DNA of 64,000 bases from Micropterix aruncella (GCA_944548615.1 OX155980.1:38580284-38644283); one strand, 5' to 3'; counted from the first letter of the stretch, positions 51,152 through 62,548 are shown. Numbers and translations are program-made. Notes: generated by a model not told the origin, from the sequence alone.

Positions 51152-51312
51152 TCAAATGTCGCTCTCCCTCTTTTTAAGCTCCAGGTATTCTTGTGCGGGC
51201 ACTGCGACTGGGTAGACTGTGGGATGCAGACGGCCGCTCTCGAGTTCTGTGTAGTCAAGTGGGGGCTGCTTGTGAGGAGTTGCCGTCCACAGGGATACCA
51301 ACCACCGGTTAC
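51152..51312 (-). CDS. Membrane protein, last coding exon
   Basis: 161 nt giving 52 residues and TGA. Note that the longest open frame across this exon is a different one; splicing phase selects the frame reading NRWLVSLWTATPHKQPPLDY. Confidence 0.75.
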
Positions 51313-52919
51313 CTGAAATAAAAATACACTGTTAGCCAGTGGAACTACTTGTATTTTGGATGTTACCATGTGGCAATCGGTTCGCCTTTTTGTATTTTAG
51401 AATAAAATAGAATAGAATAATTTTATTGTCCTATAAAAACATTACTTAATGAATATTACACTGGTTTTATAAAAGAAGACAATTTATGCACAAATGGCGG
51501 ATTTATTGCTATTGCGATATCATATTTTAATTTTTGAGATTTGCTAACAGTCATCCGGAAAGAAACTCCAATATTTTTAGCTCTGCTTTAAGATCAGAGA
51601 TGACCAAATTAAACAGCTTAGGTTTTGTAAGACTCTACTGACCACATTGTGTTTTTATGAGATTGGGTTAATTAACATCCACCCAATTTTCGCAGGACAT
51701 GTCTGGTTTTTACGGCGTTTTTTGAATATCCTGGCAGATTTCAGATTTTTTTAGGAAAAATACATTGAGTCAATTAAAATTTCTCAATTTTCCAGCAAAT
51801 CCTGTCACATAATGCAAGCATTATGACTTTTCTCTCTTTTAAGTGCCCAGTGGACAAACGAAAGGAATAAGCTGCAACCTGAAAGTCTTCTTTAAAATAC
51901 TATGTATAATTTTGAAACAGACATTGTGAAGATTTCCTCGATTTCTTAAAAGATGACGGAACAAAATTGAAAACCTTAACAAACATGTCGACCCGCCTGC
52001 ATATGAACAAACCTGCTCAGTCAAAAGCAGCCATCAGCGACGCGATACTCACATTTTTTAAACATGTATTTTTTTATAAATAGGATAGAAAACGAATTTA
52101 CAAATTTGTAGGACCCGACGTTTCGGTGACGTTGCAGCCACCGTTGTCTAGGGTAGACTGAAGAGCTGTCAGTCCGTTGTTTTGCGGGTAGGCCGCAAAC
52201 CGCTGCCGCCACTGCGTAGGTTATAGCAGTGGTGGGGGGCCGGGCTCGGTAAATTCGTTTTCTATCCTATTTATAATGTCAAACAACCGCGATAGTCTTC
52301 GATTTTATATGTATTTTTTTATTTATTTAAGAATGTTTAATAAACCCATAACCTTGATCTATCCCATGAGATACATACTATTCTTTAGGTTGGTATGTTT
52401 ACTGGTTTTCCTAACGAATGTCATGGGTTTTTAAACTTTCTATCGTAGGATTTCGACATTAGACATGTAAACACTACTCTAAAAGGATATCATCAATTCT
52501 CAATTTAAATGTGTGGCCACTGAAAAATTACAAGGCAAAGCATTTGCCTCGTACAATTGATTCATTCACAGCCCTGATAGATTCGTTAGTGATGCTTGGG
52601 AATATACTGCAAAGGACTGCTCGTGCAATGCAGTGAAAAAGCCCACAATTCCAATCACTCCTTTTAATTCTTTCCAACGTGCATAGATAAGATAACACTC
52701 ACCAGTAAAGCGGTCCTGCCAATATTCCGAATGTTTAGAACAACAGCAGCAGATGATGTTTAACAAGAAAAGGCAGAATGCGATAGCGGTGCAGATGCCG
52801 ATGGTGATGTAAAACGGTGAGAAGTCCCCGTAGAGGTGCTCCTTGAAGAACGGATTGTTCAGGTACGCAGTGCGGTCCTCAATAGTCGTCATGGCCAAAG
52901 TGACGCACCAGAGGCAACA
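51152..52919 (-). CDS. Unrecognised membrane protein, C-terminal two exons
   Basis: Exons 52703-52919 and 51152-51312 (minus). Boundaries: tttgcag before TGTTGC, donor gtgagt after ACTG, acceptor tttcag before GTAACC; phases 0 and 1 agree, and the joined frame ends at TGA 51154-51152. The product part is 125 residues: a hydrophobic start (CCLWCVTLAM), an extracellular or lumenal loop with EDRTAYLNNPFFKEHLYGD, a clear transmembrane helix ITIGICTAIAFCLFLLNIIC followed by Cys residues that could be palmitoylated, then a charged cytoplasmic tail (YWQDRFTGNRWLVSLWTATP, DYTELESG, EYLELKKRESDI). The pattern suggests a small multi-pass membrane protein conserved in insects; I do not recognise it. The first coding exon was not found. 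Confidence 0.75.
52074..52274. mobile_element. 200-bp element with near-perfect 26-bp terminal inverted repeats
   Basis: TATAAATAGGATAGAAAACG begins the left end and its complement closes the right. Next to the left end is text matching a LINE 3' terminus (minus reading TSPKRRVLQICKFVFYPI). It may be two head-to-head LINE tails or a fold-back. Confidence 0.6.
52703..52919 (-). CDS. Membrane protein, penultimate exon
   Basis: 217 nt, phase 0 in and phase 1 out. Encodes the end of one hydrophobic segment, the loop and the main transmembrane helix with the CCCC cluster. Confidence 0.75.
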
Positions 52920-54475
52920 CTGCAAACAAACAGATTGTATTATTACGTACAATACTGCTATTTTACTGGGGCATATAGCTAGATAGCAAATAGACTTGTG
53001 AGTTGTCATTTACAACGGGCAAACCCGTCACCTCAGAAAGATATAAAGATAAAAGGTAGATCGTTCTTTCAACCTGGAATGAATGTAGACTTAGGGACGA
53101 AATAGTCCACTGTCTAGCTACGCCATCTTGCCTGTTAGAGTCTGACGCCTTACCGCGAGGCACTGGGAAGTTGAACCAGCGGGCGGCCTCGTGCCCTCAC
53201 TACCAGATTAGCCTGAAATTCTCCATCCTTCCGTTTGGTCAAGGGCCCGACGTCGCTTGCGTGGCTTTTAGCTGTTGTTGATTCTGCGGTTATTTGGTTT
53301 AAATTTATCGCAGACTATAGCGTCCTATGCCCGTCATACCACTAGGTATCGGGTGGCCAAGTGTGGCAAGAGTGGCTGACAACAGGTCACCATCCACCCT
53401 CGCTGCTTAAGAAACCGTATATCGTTTCCAGACTCCTTCAGTTATTTGCCGGAATGCACAGTCCATTGGCTGACGCCGCACCTGTCATATCATGGGACGC
53501 AGAAGTCCTTACCGGGGTCACAGTATAACAGACAGTAGCTTCTCTTTGTACAGAATTGAAATCAAGGCAAGCTATGTCTCGAGTCGTAAGTCGATGCGGA
53601 TATCCAAACGTTCAAAAATGTCGCAAACATTCACCCGTGTTCGTCTCCTCCCTCAGATTCAGCTTTCAGAGAAGGATCTCTTGAAAGCCAGCCGGAGGCT
53701 ATCCTCGATAGCGACATATAAAACATCCTGGAAAATATGGTCCGCATGGGCCAGAGAGAAGGGCATATCCCGAAACAACCAACAGGCGGAGACGTAGCAA
53801 GATTTCTGTACTATCTACATAGGGCTAGAGGCCTGGCCTATAGCGAACCATCCTGGTCTATAAATCCACACTGTCGACTTTCTGCAGATGCAACTTTTGA
53901 CAAACTTCCTGGTAAGAAGTATCCTAAAAGCCATAGCTCTATCGAAACCGCCTGCCCGACAACGCCCCGCCCCGACTTGGAATCCTGTAACACTGGTGAA
54001 CTGGCTAGAACATGACACAGTCAATTCAGAAAGCCTATACGATGTGTCGAGAAGGACGGCCGTCCTATTACTACTAGCCTCGGGAAGAAGAGTGCATGAC
54101 CTTACCCTTCTGAATATATCCCGAGAAGGCTTTACCGACAAGGGCTCATATATCATCTTATGGCCAGAGTACGGATCCAAGACGGACACAGACAGATACA
54201 GACAATCGGGCTGAAGACTAGTAGACGGACTAAGCCAAAACATAAATCCAAACTACTGGCTCAGGAAACTGAAAGAGGTCAGCAAGAATAGACGGGGTTG
54301 ACTGAAGTCATTGTTCCTAACTACGAGAGGCGAGACCCAACCGGCGTCCAGAACAATAATGGGGAAATGGATAAAATCCCTCATGAAGAAAGCGGGCATA
54401 GACGCCACTCCCGGCAGCACAAGAGCAGCAGTCGCCTCACAGAATTTGATCAAGGGTTTTCTAACGGAACAAATC

Positions 54476-54877
54476 TTAACCCCTCAAGCCCCGATTGGCC
54501 GATATCGGCACAACACGATTCAACGTGACGTTTTAATTTTATTTTAATTTAATTTGTTTTATTTTATTATGTTTTATTAGGTTAATATGTTTCATTTTTA
54601 TTATGGATACAGTGGTTTGGCAGTAATTAATGTTTTGGTGAGACAGTGTTAGTTAGTTAGTTAGTTATACTGGGCGTTCCTCCGCAAGTCGACATCCAGT
54701 GTGCCTATTTTGCGTGTAACGGGGGTAGCTCTATTCCACCCACCCCAGTTCCTCTACGAAAGCCAGCAGGGCTCGGTGAGACAGTGTAGTAATTCAATTT
54801 TTTTACTAATTTAAAAAAAATTTTTTTTGGAACAGCAACTTGTCAATCGTCTGAGGGGCCGAGGCCTGAAGGGTTAA
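54476..54877 (+). mobile_element. piggyBac-type MITE, copy C, with an internal insertion
   Basis: TTAA on both sides; left and right parts match copies A and B. It is longer because of a nested LINE tail (54649-54777). Confidence 0.87.
54649..54777 (-). mobile_element. 5'-truncated LINE 3' tail nested in MITE copy C
   Basis: Flanked by GGTGAGACAGTGT on both sides (about 54636-54648 and 54776-54788). On minus it ends in a (CTAA)n tail, as in R1/I-like LINEs. No coding. Confidence 0.7.
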
Positions 54878-55146
54878 GAGATAACTGGACTCGAGAAAGC
54901 ACTTTTTAAAATGTTTACAGGAAGGAGATGCAGAAGAGCACCCTACCACCAGGGAACCTTCCGGCAGCCTAGTTTAACCTGGAATAACCCAGTCGTCATG
55001 ATTATTCCGGCCTCTCATTTTTCTTTCCTATTTCAGGATCATCACATAGCATCATCGTAGCGGTCACCGGGAGATAACAGACAATCTCTCAAGCGTCCTG
55101 GTCATCGTCAAGGACCACATAATATGGGAGTTTTACCTGAAATTGA

Positions 55147-56693
55147 AACTCTTATTGTGTGCTTGACGATGTCCAGGACCCGAACGAGCCGTACCCGGTG
55201 AGCAGAAGCTATGAAGAGCCCACGATTGGCAAACGGCGGGAGAGGTAGGCGTCATCCCCGCCCCCCCCCCGCCCACGCCGAGCGGCGCTGGGAGGGGGAA
55301 AATGGGTATATAACTGCAGTATAGGAACCTCTCCTGGATTGTTGATTTTTAAACGTCACCCGGCTATATTCGCCACGCAGATTCCGAATCTGGAATAATC
55401 TTTTGTCAGTCTCAATAAATAAGCGAAATATAGACATTGAAAATTTTCATTTAATATGTCAACAACACGGCCATTTTGTTTCGGAGGAAGTGTCGTGAAT
55501 GTAGTCAACTTATAGCGAGTTCTCTAATATCGATAACAATTCGCAATATTACACAAATTATGACATGGTCGTGAAAAAACATGTCAGCGACATTAAAAAA
55601 AAAGGACTATTTTCGAGGTTTTTTATGACTGCGTTTTGATAACAAAAGGTATCCTGAAACAATAGAAAATTCTTAAATATGGAAATATCACCGCAAGCGA
55701 AAAGTTTTTTTCGAATTTTGCACAAAATTCAAAAAACAATTCGCAGCGCTATCAATGTTAACATGACGAGTTAGCGATAATTTGTTTTTTTTTTCAAGGT
55801 TTTTACAAAATTACTGGGTTATGATGACAAAAGGTAACTTGAAAGAAACGAGTTTTTTTTCAATATCAAATTAACACCGCAGGCAAAAAGTTTTTTTCAA
55901 ATTTCGCGCTAAATTCGAAAAAAAAAATGCCTTCGGCGCTTATAATATTACGATGTGTTAGCGATAATCTGAAACAATTGGACAGTTTTCAAAGTTTTGA
56001 AATGACGAAAAAAGGTCTATTAATGACAAAACGTATCCTGAAACAAACTAAATTTCAGGGATACCTTTTGTCATCAATATCGCAGTCATTGAAAAAACCT
56101 CAAAAATAGTCCCCTTTTTTAAATATCGCGGAGATACATATTTTTCCGATCGTTTTTTTTTTCAAAATATTTCGCTTAATTTAAATATTGCAAAATGTCA
56201 TCACTTCTGTAATATCGCTAATCGTTATCTATATTACAATATGCTCGACTATAGTCACAGCTTGTCGAATATGTTCCCAGACGAGATGTAAAAACAAAAT
56301 GGCGGTGGTTTGTTGACATTGTATATTCAAACTATGAATTCCTATATCTCGCTTATTTATTGAGACCGAATCTATCTTCTTTCCGATTTAGCATCAAAAT
56401 GATCGAGTGTATTTCTATGTATTTTTTATTTTTTATTTTGGTCTGTTTGTTTACATAAAAATTTAAACTTTGAATGTCTATATCTCGCTTATTTACTGAC
56501 ACAATTTTCTTCCAGATTTAGCATTAAAATGAGACAATCTATTAGCGTATATTTTTTTTTTGTAGAGAGGTTTCTATACTGCAGTTATTCCGGAAAATGT
56601 TGCCAGAACACGAAAATAAGCCGAAAAAAGATAGGGCACTCTCGAGGGTCCTGGACATCGTCAAGCACATAATAAGAGTTTAATTTTTAGGTA
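55147..56693. mobile_element. Fold-back element with about 430-bp inverted arms
   Basis: Outer ends carry TTATTGTGTGCTTGACGATG and its inverted near-copy. Inside, the arms share CTGCAGTATAG(G/A)AACCTCTC, TCGCTTATTTATTGAGAC and AAAATGGC blocks in opposite orientation. The right arm has an internal tandem duplication of about 115 bp (about 56330-56450 and 56460-56565). The centre has repeated CCGCAGGCAAAAAG / GTATCCTGAAAC text. No ORF of note. Confidence 0.7.
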
Positions 56694-57097
56694 AAATCTC
56701 ATAATAATCTCTGAACAATGATTGCTTGAAGCTAACCACTTATTGACATAAAATCTGTAAGTATTACTTGGTCTTCTAAATAACAATCATGATGGGAAAC
56801 GGACACGCCTTCTACCGTTTTGATTACAAAATAGGTAGGTAGGTAAGTACTTACAGTTAAACTTTCTTTACAAATCAAGGTATGAGTCAACATATAATTT
56901 TCGAAAGCAAAAATACAGCCAAACTGCCGTCAAAATACGCTTATTTGAGTAAATTGCTCATTTAATATTGTATGCCTTGACGTAGTCCTTTTAAAATGTT
57001 TTAATAGCGCTGCAGGGCGTGGCGGAACTAGATTCTCCCACAATACAGGCATATCGAGAAATTATATCAAATACATAATTATTTATAATGTCATTAC

Positions 57098-57235
57098 CTG
57101 CCATTCGCCTGTGACTTGTTTCTTTGCGTATAAATTTGTGAAATTGTGACGCCGACGACGCGAGCCCGATGCGACGAAACGAACACATACAACACGGGCC
57201 ACTACACGGACCAGCCACGGCACAACAAAACTGAC
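57098..57235 (-). promoter_or_regulatory. Candidate promoter and first exon of the minus-strand gene
   Basis: CpG-rich sequence with GGGCGGGGC and an ATTGG box just upstream (57270-57290), an initiator-like TCAGTTTTG (about 57233), and an ATG ending ATGGCAG at a gtaatg donor (57097). It ends in phase 1 while the known downstream exon begins in phase 0, so another exon would be needed. It could belong to another gene. Confidence 0.35.
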
Positions 57236-57249
57236 GCGACGGGCGGCGG

Positions 57250-59390
57250 ACCTACTCGCTTAGCTTGCCCCGCCCAATGATGAATCGGTTTAGAGTTGGA
57301 CGCTTATGCTAATAAACGAGTCGATTCAATGATCAACTATCCAATGAGGAGCAGCAAAAAAATAGCCAAGACCACCCTTTAATAAAATACTTTTTATTTC
57401 AATTCGGTTGCAGACAACATGACAACAATTCATTATCAAAACCTTACAAAAATGCTTCAAAAATTGACAAATGAGGTTTAATTGACAATGAAGTGGCGCT
57501 AGAGGCGATTTAGTTCCAGAAAGGTGTTATGTGAGCGACGCGGCATGCGAAGGACCATCCGCACGAAGCGCTTTTTATTTTTTTAAAAACGACAGGTTTT
57601 TAGTATCTAATATAAAAAGTAATCGCTAGTTTCTGATCATAATTGACGTCAACCTAATGCAGTTTTTTTACCATGCAACTACTAGTTGCCTCACGTTACT
57701 GTACTGTATTATACATGAAATTGTTTAAATCAGAGGACGATACTTAAACAGGATATAGAGTTCATCAAGAGCTACAAAAAAGTTTTATTTAATAGTAGTA
57801 AAAGATCTAACCGTTATAGAGAAATCTGCTATTTCCTTTTTTAATATTTCCCACTATTTCCTCTTTTAGTTTAGTTTAGTCTATTTGCAGCAATTACAAT
57901 AAACCCTAAAATAAAAATAGTACTTTTTTTTGACAAAGACAACATAGAAAGAATATTGAATATTATGTTTTATTATATAAATGTTATGTAAATTAATCAA
58001 CTCGTATTTTATTAAATATATCAACCGTATGTTTATACTAGCTATATTCATTATGTAATTTAAATCATGATTAGCAGCATCTGCAGTAGTCTTTGTCTTA
58101 CGCTTCAATTATTATATTTGCTGTCATACAAAATTGAGTGATGTTCGGAGCTGCACTCATCGGTCATGTCGTGATACACTGAAACGTTCGAGGAATTTTC
58201 TAGATGTAGCCGTCTTGTCGCTGAAGCGTCGGCTTGCTGGCCGCTATAGTTGGAGTCCTATCGATAAGTTTTTTTGGTCATTGAGCAGTTTTAGGGGCAA
58301 CTTTATTAGGTCCACAATCATGAGGACGATTACGTTATAATTGTCTGTGAGTTTATTTTATTTAGCGCGGGTTAAAATTTCTTGCAGCAGCAAAAATAGT
58401 CGGTATTGGATGATGCAAAGATAGTCTAGCAGATTACACCGGTAAAATGTAAAATACAGAGGCGCGGACACGTTGTGCATTTATCGCCGACTGCAAGCCT
58501 AAGCGGTAGTCGCTATAGTTGGCAAATAAGCATTGTAGGCATGAGATGCCGGTGAATCCTCTTGTTTCTCACGCATCGTATTAGTCCAAGGCTTTTTGTT
58601 GTCGTAAAATTGAGCAGTATGCCCTCGGTTCCTCGCGGCGATCAAATGTGAAATAAGCAGGCGTCGCTCCTTTTCCGCCCTTCTGGGAAATCCCCAAATA
58701 TCTTAGGTTTCTGTTCCGCAGCTTATTGGAATTCTTTGGAACTTCGAGAGTTTCATCCCGTAATTCACAAATTTCGACACAAAATCAGTTTTCGATATTT
58801 CCTATTCCCACAATTCGGCGAACGAACGTCTCAAATCTTTACACAGGCGACTACGCAGAGATCGCTATGCCCTCTTCAGACTAATAGAAAGACTACAAAC
58901 TATTAGATCACCCTATTAAAGCGATTAAATCAATTCTATGACAGCACACGGTTGACAGTCCGAGCGACGACGTCTAGCAACGAAGACAACGGCGTCCACC
59001 TCTTAACATGATTATTACAAAAAATATTCATTTTTTTTAAATGCAGTGAGTTTCCTGATAAAACACGAGGATAAATAATATTCATTTATTTGAATTTGAA
59101 TCAGAAAACCATAACAAATTTCAGTTACGCGAAATACAACTATGTAATAATGGGTATCAAAGATATTTATGATTTCAAGCTGATCAAACTGCAAGTAATC
59201 GAGATAGCGTAACAATCGAGATACCGATAATATATTTGAGTAATAGAGTGCGTCATTAGTTGGCGAGTACGGTGGATTGAAATAAAATAATTTTAATATT
59301 TCTTTCATTACATGTAAAATTATTACATATTAAAAATAAAAATATTACAAAAATCTATCCTGTTTCCACTCTATGCTCGCTCGCGCAGTT
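57250..59390. other. Intergenic sequence, no gene identified
   Basis: 58130-58990 is less AT-rich than its surroundings but holds no protein I recognise on either strand. The rest is AT-rich. Confidence 0.4.
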
Positions 59391-59399
59391 CATCGCTCA

Positions 59400-60200
59400 C
59401 ATCATACAAAATGACTGGGTAAATGACAAATAATAAGTAACCTGAAACAAACGAAATTTCTTCAATATCTAACTAACACCGCAGGCAAAAAGTTTTTTTC
59501 AAATTTCGCGCGAATTTCGAAAAAAATGCCAGCCGCGCTTTTAATATTAACATGTGTTAGCGATATTCTGAAACGATTGGACTATTTTCGAGGTTTTTAC
59601 GAAATGAATTTGGGTAGCAATTGAAGACAAAGGGTAACCTGAAACAAACGTAATTTCAGGATACGTTGTGTCATCAATAAGTAAATAAGTCGTCGAAAAA
59701 ACTCAAAAATATTCCCTTTTTTGTTTAAATATAGCGCAGATATGTATTTTTCCGACCGTTTTTAAACTTATAATGTCATAATTTCTGTAACTTCGCAAAA
59801 TTTCATAATTTCTGTAATGCGCTAATTGTTAATTGTTATCGATATTACGATATACTGGACTATATTCACGACACATCTAATATATTCACACACGGGATGT
59901 ACAAACAAAATGGCCGCGGTTTGTTGACATACGGAGTCAAAATTTTAAATGCCTATATCTCGCTTATAATTGAGACCAAATTAAGATTATTGCAGATCGG
60001 GTAAATATCGAATATTGTCACAAACATGGTATATATGTAAGTTACTTTGAAACTTCGATGTCTCGAAATTTTGATAATTTCAATTGTCCGAGGCTATTTT
60101 CTTTTAGATTTAGCATTAAAATGTTCGAATCTATTAGTGTGTGTTTGTTTTGTTGAGAAAGGATCGTATACTGCAGTTATTCCAAATTTCGCTCTAATTG
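59400..60200. mobile_element. Partial copy of the 55-kb fold-back element
   Basis: Shares AACACCGCAGGCAAAAAGTT, the ATGTGTTAGCGAT block, ACAAAATGG-GGTTTGTTGACAT, TATATCTCGCTTAT and TATACTGCAGTTATTCC in the same order as 55.8-56.6 kb. The left arm is missing. Confidence 0.75.
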
Positions 60201-61560
60201 GGATATGCTACCTATTAGTTCTCCTTTAATCTCCCAAGAAAGCCTTCCTAAAAAAATACGAGCTACCATAAAATCTTCCGAGCTACCAACTTCCTTCCAT
60301 AAAAAAAATACGAGCTACCCACTGCGCAAAATATCTCATTTACAAAATAGAAAAAAGTAACTTTATGGCCGACACCCTCGGCAGTTATAAAGAGCTGAGT
60401 TGTTAGGTTCTACTTTAAATCTTTTCCTACGAGAAAAACGTAAGCTGCCCGCAATACAATGATGTCTTACTAACATTCACTGAACTAAAGCATTTTTAAA
60501 TTCACCGATCGGTAGGCGATGGCACCTGTTGAGTCACAAATTTAACAGATGGCCCAACGCTATCGCTTCCATTTTCAAAATATTTTTTTTTGCTCATTAT
60601 ACTTTATTAAATAAGTTTATATATGACTATTATGATTGTTGGAGTATACGTTTAATTATGTGTTATTTTTGAAGCATGGCATTAAACTGACGCAGTACGG
60701 TGTAATCTCGCATGGCTAAAATAGTTGAATCCATTGCTTTTCCCACACGCACACATGCAAATGAAGGCCCACCCATTGAATTGTGCATTGGTGACTTCCT
60801 GGAAATGGCCGATCGTTTCCTTTTTATTTCGTGGTTTTAAAATACTACTTAAACCGAGCTGAAATAAGAGATTTCGTTAGAATTAATTTTGAAAAAATTT
60901 TAGAGAGAGCGGAAAGCGTCCGCTTTACATTAGTTAGCTGGAAATTTAGGTGCAACTGGTCGCGATCTAAAATAAGAGGAAACATGACTATCAGGGTGCG
61001 AGAAAATCGTCAACCTTTTCGTTTTGAAGTTTTCGTAAATTTTTCACGTTTATATATTTTTTTGCTGAAAAAAAGCGATGTAGATGAGGATGTAAAAGCT
61101 ATATTACAATGCAGCTAAACACAGAATTGAGGTCGAAAAGAAATAAGTTTGGTAGGTACTCGATATTCTAGAATGATTTTATTTATGGCGTTTTAACGTC
61201 TGAACGTTATTGTGTGAAAATCCAATTATATTTTGGGCTCGAATGTTTATCATTCCTATTATTATTTTATTTTATCCATAACATATGTACTTATTCATTA
61301 CCAATGATTAGGTAATAAATAATGAGTAATAAAAACTACTATTAGATTAAAAAATACTAAATTGTTAACTATTAAGTAAAAAAGTACGGATCCACGAGGA
61401 TTTTACTGCTTCACTAGGCCTAGGTCAGTGTCGAAACAGTAGTCTAATTGTGTTTGATGATCCAGGAGATAGTTTGACTGAATTAAAATATTATGTGGAA
61501 GTTTAAGAAATATTGTTATTGTTATTGATAGATTAGATATACATAGATATTGTTTAGAGT
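60200..61560. other. Intergenic sequence, no gene identified
   Basis: A 95-codon open frame at 60831-61118 lacks an ATG and family resemblance. AATACGAGCTACC is repeated at 60255 and 60307. Confidence 0.4.
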
Positions 61561-61569
61561 GAAAATAAG

Positions 61570-61985
61570 ATTGATAGGGCGTGTTCGTTTACGCCGATTG
61601 GTGATGACTGTTTTTTAGTAATGTGCGTGCGAAAGGTTATTGCGACGGGACTTCGGATGAGAGTGTGCGATGCGTCGGTGTTTAGTTAGTTGTGTGTGTA
61701 GGTGAACTGTTATGGCGTTTATTTGTCTCCCGCTACGTCCGTGCATCCGCGGGGCGCCTTGAAACGAAAATTTTTGTTTCCAAAACGGCAGCCCGTAATT
61801 TTGATTTCGCTCTCGCGGGAGACTCGCGGAGCGACCGGGGAAGTTTGTGAGAGTGGCGATTGTATTTTTAGGTTATGTGTCCATCTTATATTGGAATTTT
61901 AGGTGGGTGATTTGTTGTTCGGCCGTTTTATTCGTTATGATATATTTTATGATAGCATATTTTTAATGTGAGTTGTCGAATGCAG
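61570..61985 (+). promoter_or_regulatory. Candidate CECR2 promoter / 5' UTR
   Basis: CpG-rich patch (61610-61840) just upstream of the first recognised CECR2 exon, in AT-rich DNA. The first recognised exon starts in phase 1, so a start-codon exon is still missing; several ATGs here end quickly in stops. Confidence 0.45.
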
Positions 61986-62548
61986 ATATCCAGTCATGGT
62001 GGGAAGTGCCAAGCATCGCGCACTTTTGCTCGCTGTTCAGGGGAGCGTTCAACCTTTTAGACTTCGATATTGAGGTGAGTTTTATAACGTTTTCTTCGTG
62101 GGAAAATGGGGCGAACGGTTTGTTTTGATCGCGCCTTTGGCGGTTGCAGGAGCTGGAAGAGGCGCTGCTGACAGATGGCACGGAAGAAAGCGCAGCTTCT
62201 TTGCTGACAGATTTGATCGTGAGAATTTTGTGCGGATGTTTGCCCAACAATGACATATCCGCGTCTAACTACCAGGTGATTTACGAAAATTAAGAAAATT
62301 CGTCGCTCCCGCGCCGCATTCTAACGTATTGTGTCATTCCAGATGTTCCTGAGGCGACTATTTCGCCAGAAATGCCAAGAAACAGCACGCTATAATCCAT
62401 TTAACACTGACATAGACTTCCAATTCTTACCCCTCCGAACTAAAGTGGAAATCGTATACGCCCTTTGCGACTTCAGGCTTACTTCCAATGATGTCTCCGA
62501 TCTATTTAGGAATTTAGAGGCAGAAAGTCTTCGTGTAGAGCCGCTTGG
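61986..62548 (+). CDS. CECR2: CECR2/dikar-type chromatin remodelling protein, N-terminal exons (gene runs off the window)
   Basis: Three exons: 61986-62074, 62150-62275, 62343-62548, all with GT-AG borders and matching phases (1, 0, 0, then 2). The peptide reads IQSWWEVPSIAHFCSLFRGA, FNLLDFDIEELEEALLTDG, LPLRTKVEIVYALCDFRLTS, LEAESLRVEPLG, the diagnostic N-terminus of CECR2, the non-catalytic partner of ISWI-family ATPases in the CERF complex; dikar is the Drosophila counterpart. These residues form the DDT/WHIM-like region. The next exon (expected to begin with an acidic run and YWYFYGTRLY-like text) and the bromodomain lie beyond or far to the right. The start codon exon was not found. Confidence 0.85.

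Larger units (their letters stand above)
53180..54960 (+). pseudogene. DIRS-like tyrosine-recombinase retroelement relic, split by a MITE
   Basis: An RT trace FSILPFG at about 53220 is followed by a tyrosine-recombinase region: WSAWAREKGISRNN, TGGDVARFLYYLHRARGL, NFLVRSILKAIALSKPPA, DVSRRTAVLLLLASGRRVHD, FLTTRGETQPASRTIMGKW, AGIDATPGSTRAAVAS. After the MITE (54476-54877) the text resumes RDNWTRESTFFKMF. Frameshifts at several points. The LLLASGRRVHDLTLL block is the Arg-containing catalytic box. Confidence 0.75.

Noticed and set aside
53037..53085. Possible small upstream exon of the minus gene (ttccag ... gtgacg, reads VERTIYLLSLYLSE)
   Set aside because: Phase agrees with the next exon but not with the candidate first exon, and there is no homology support.
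60831..61118. 95-codon frame with basic and hydrophobic residues
   Set aside because: Starts with GTG, has no exon borders or family resemblance, and lies in AT-rich intergenic DNA.
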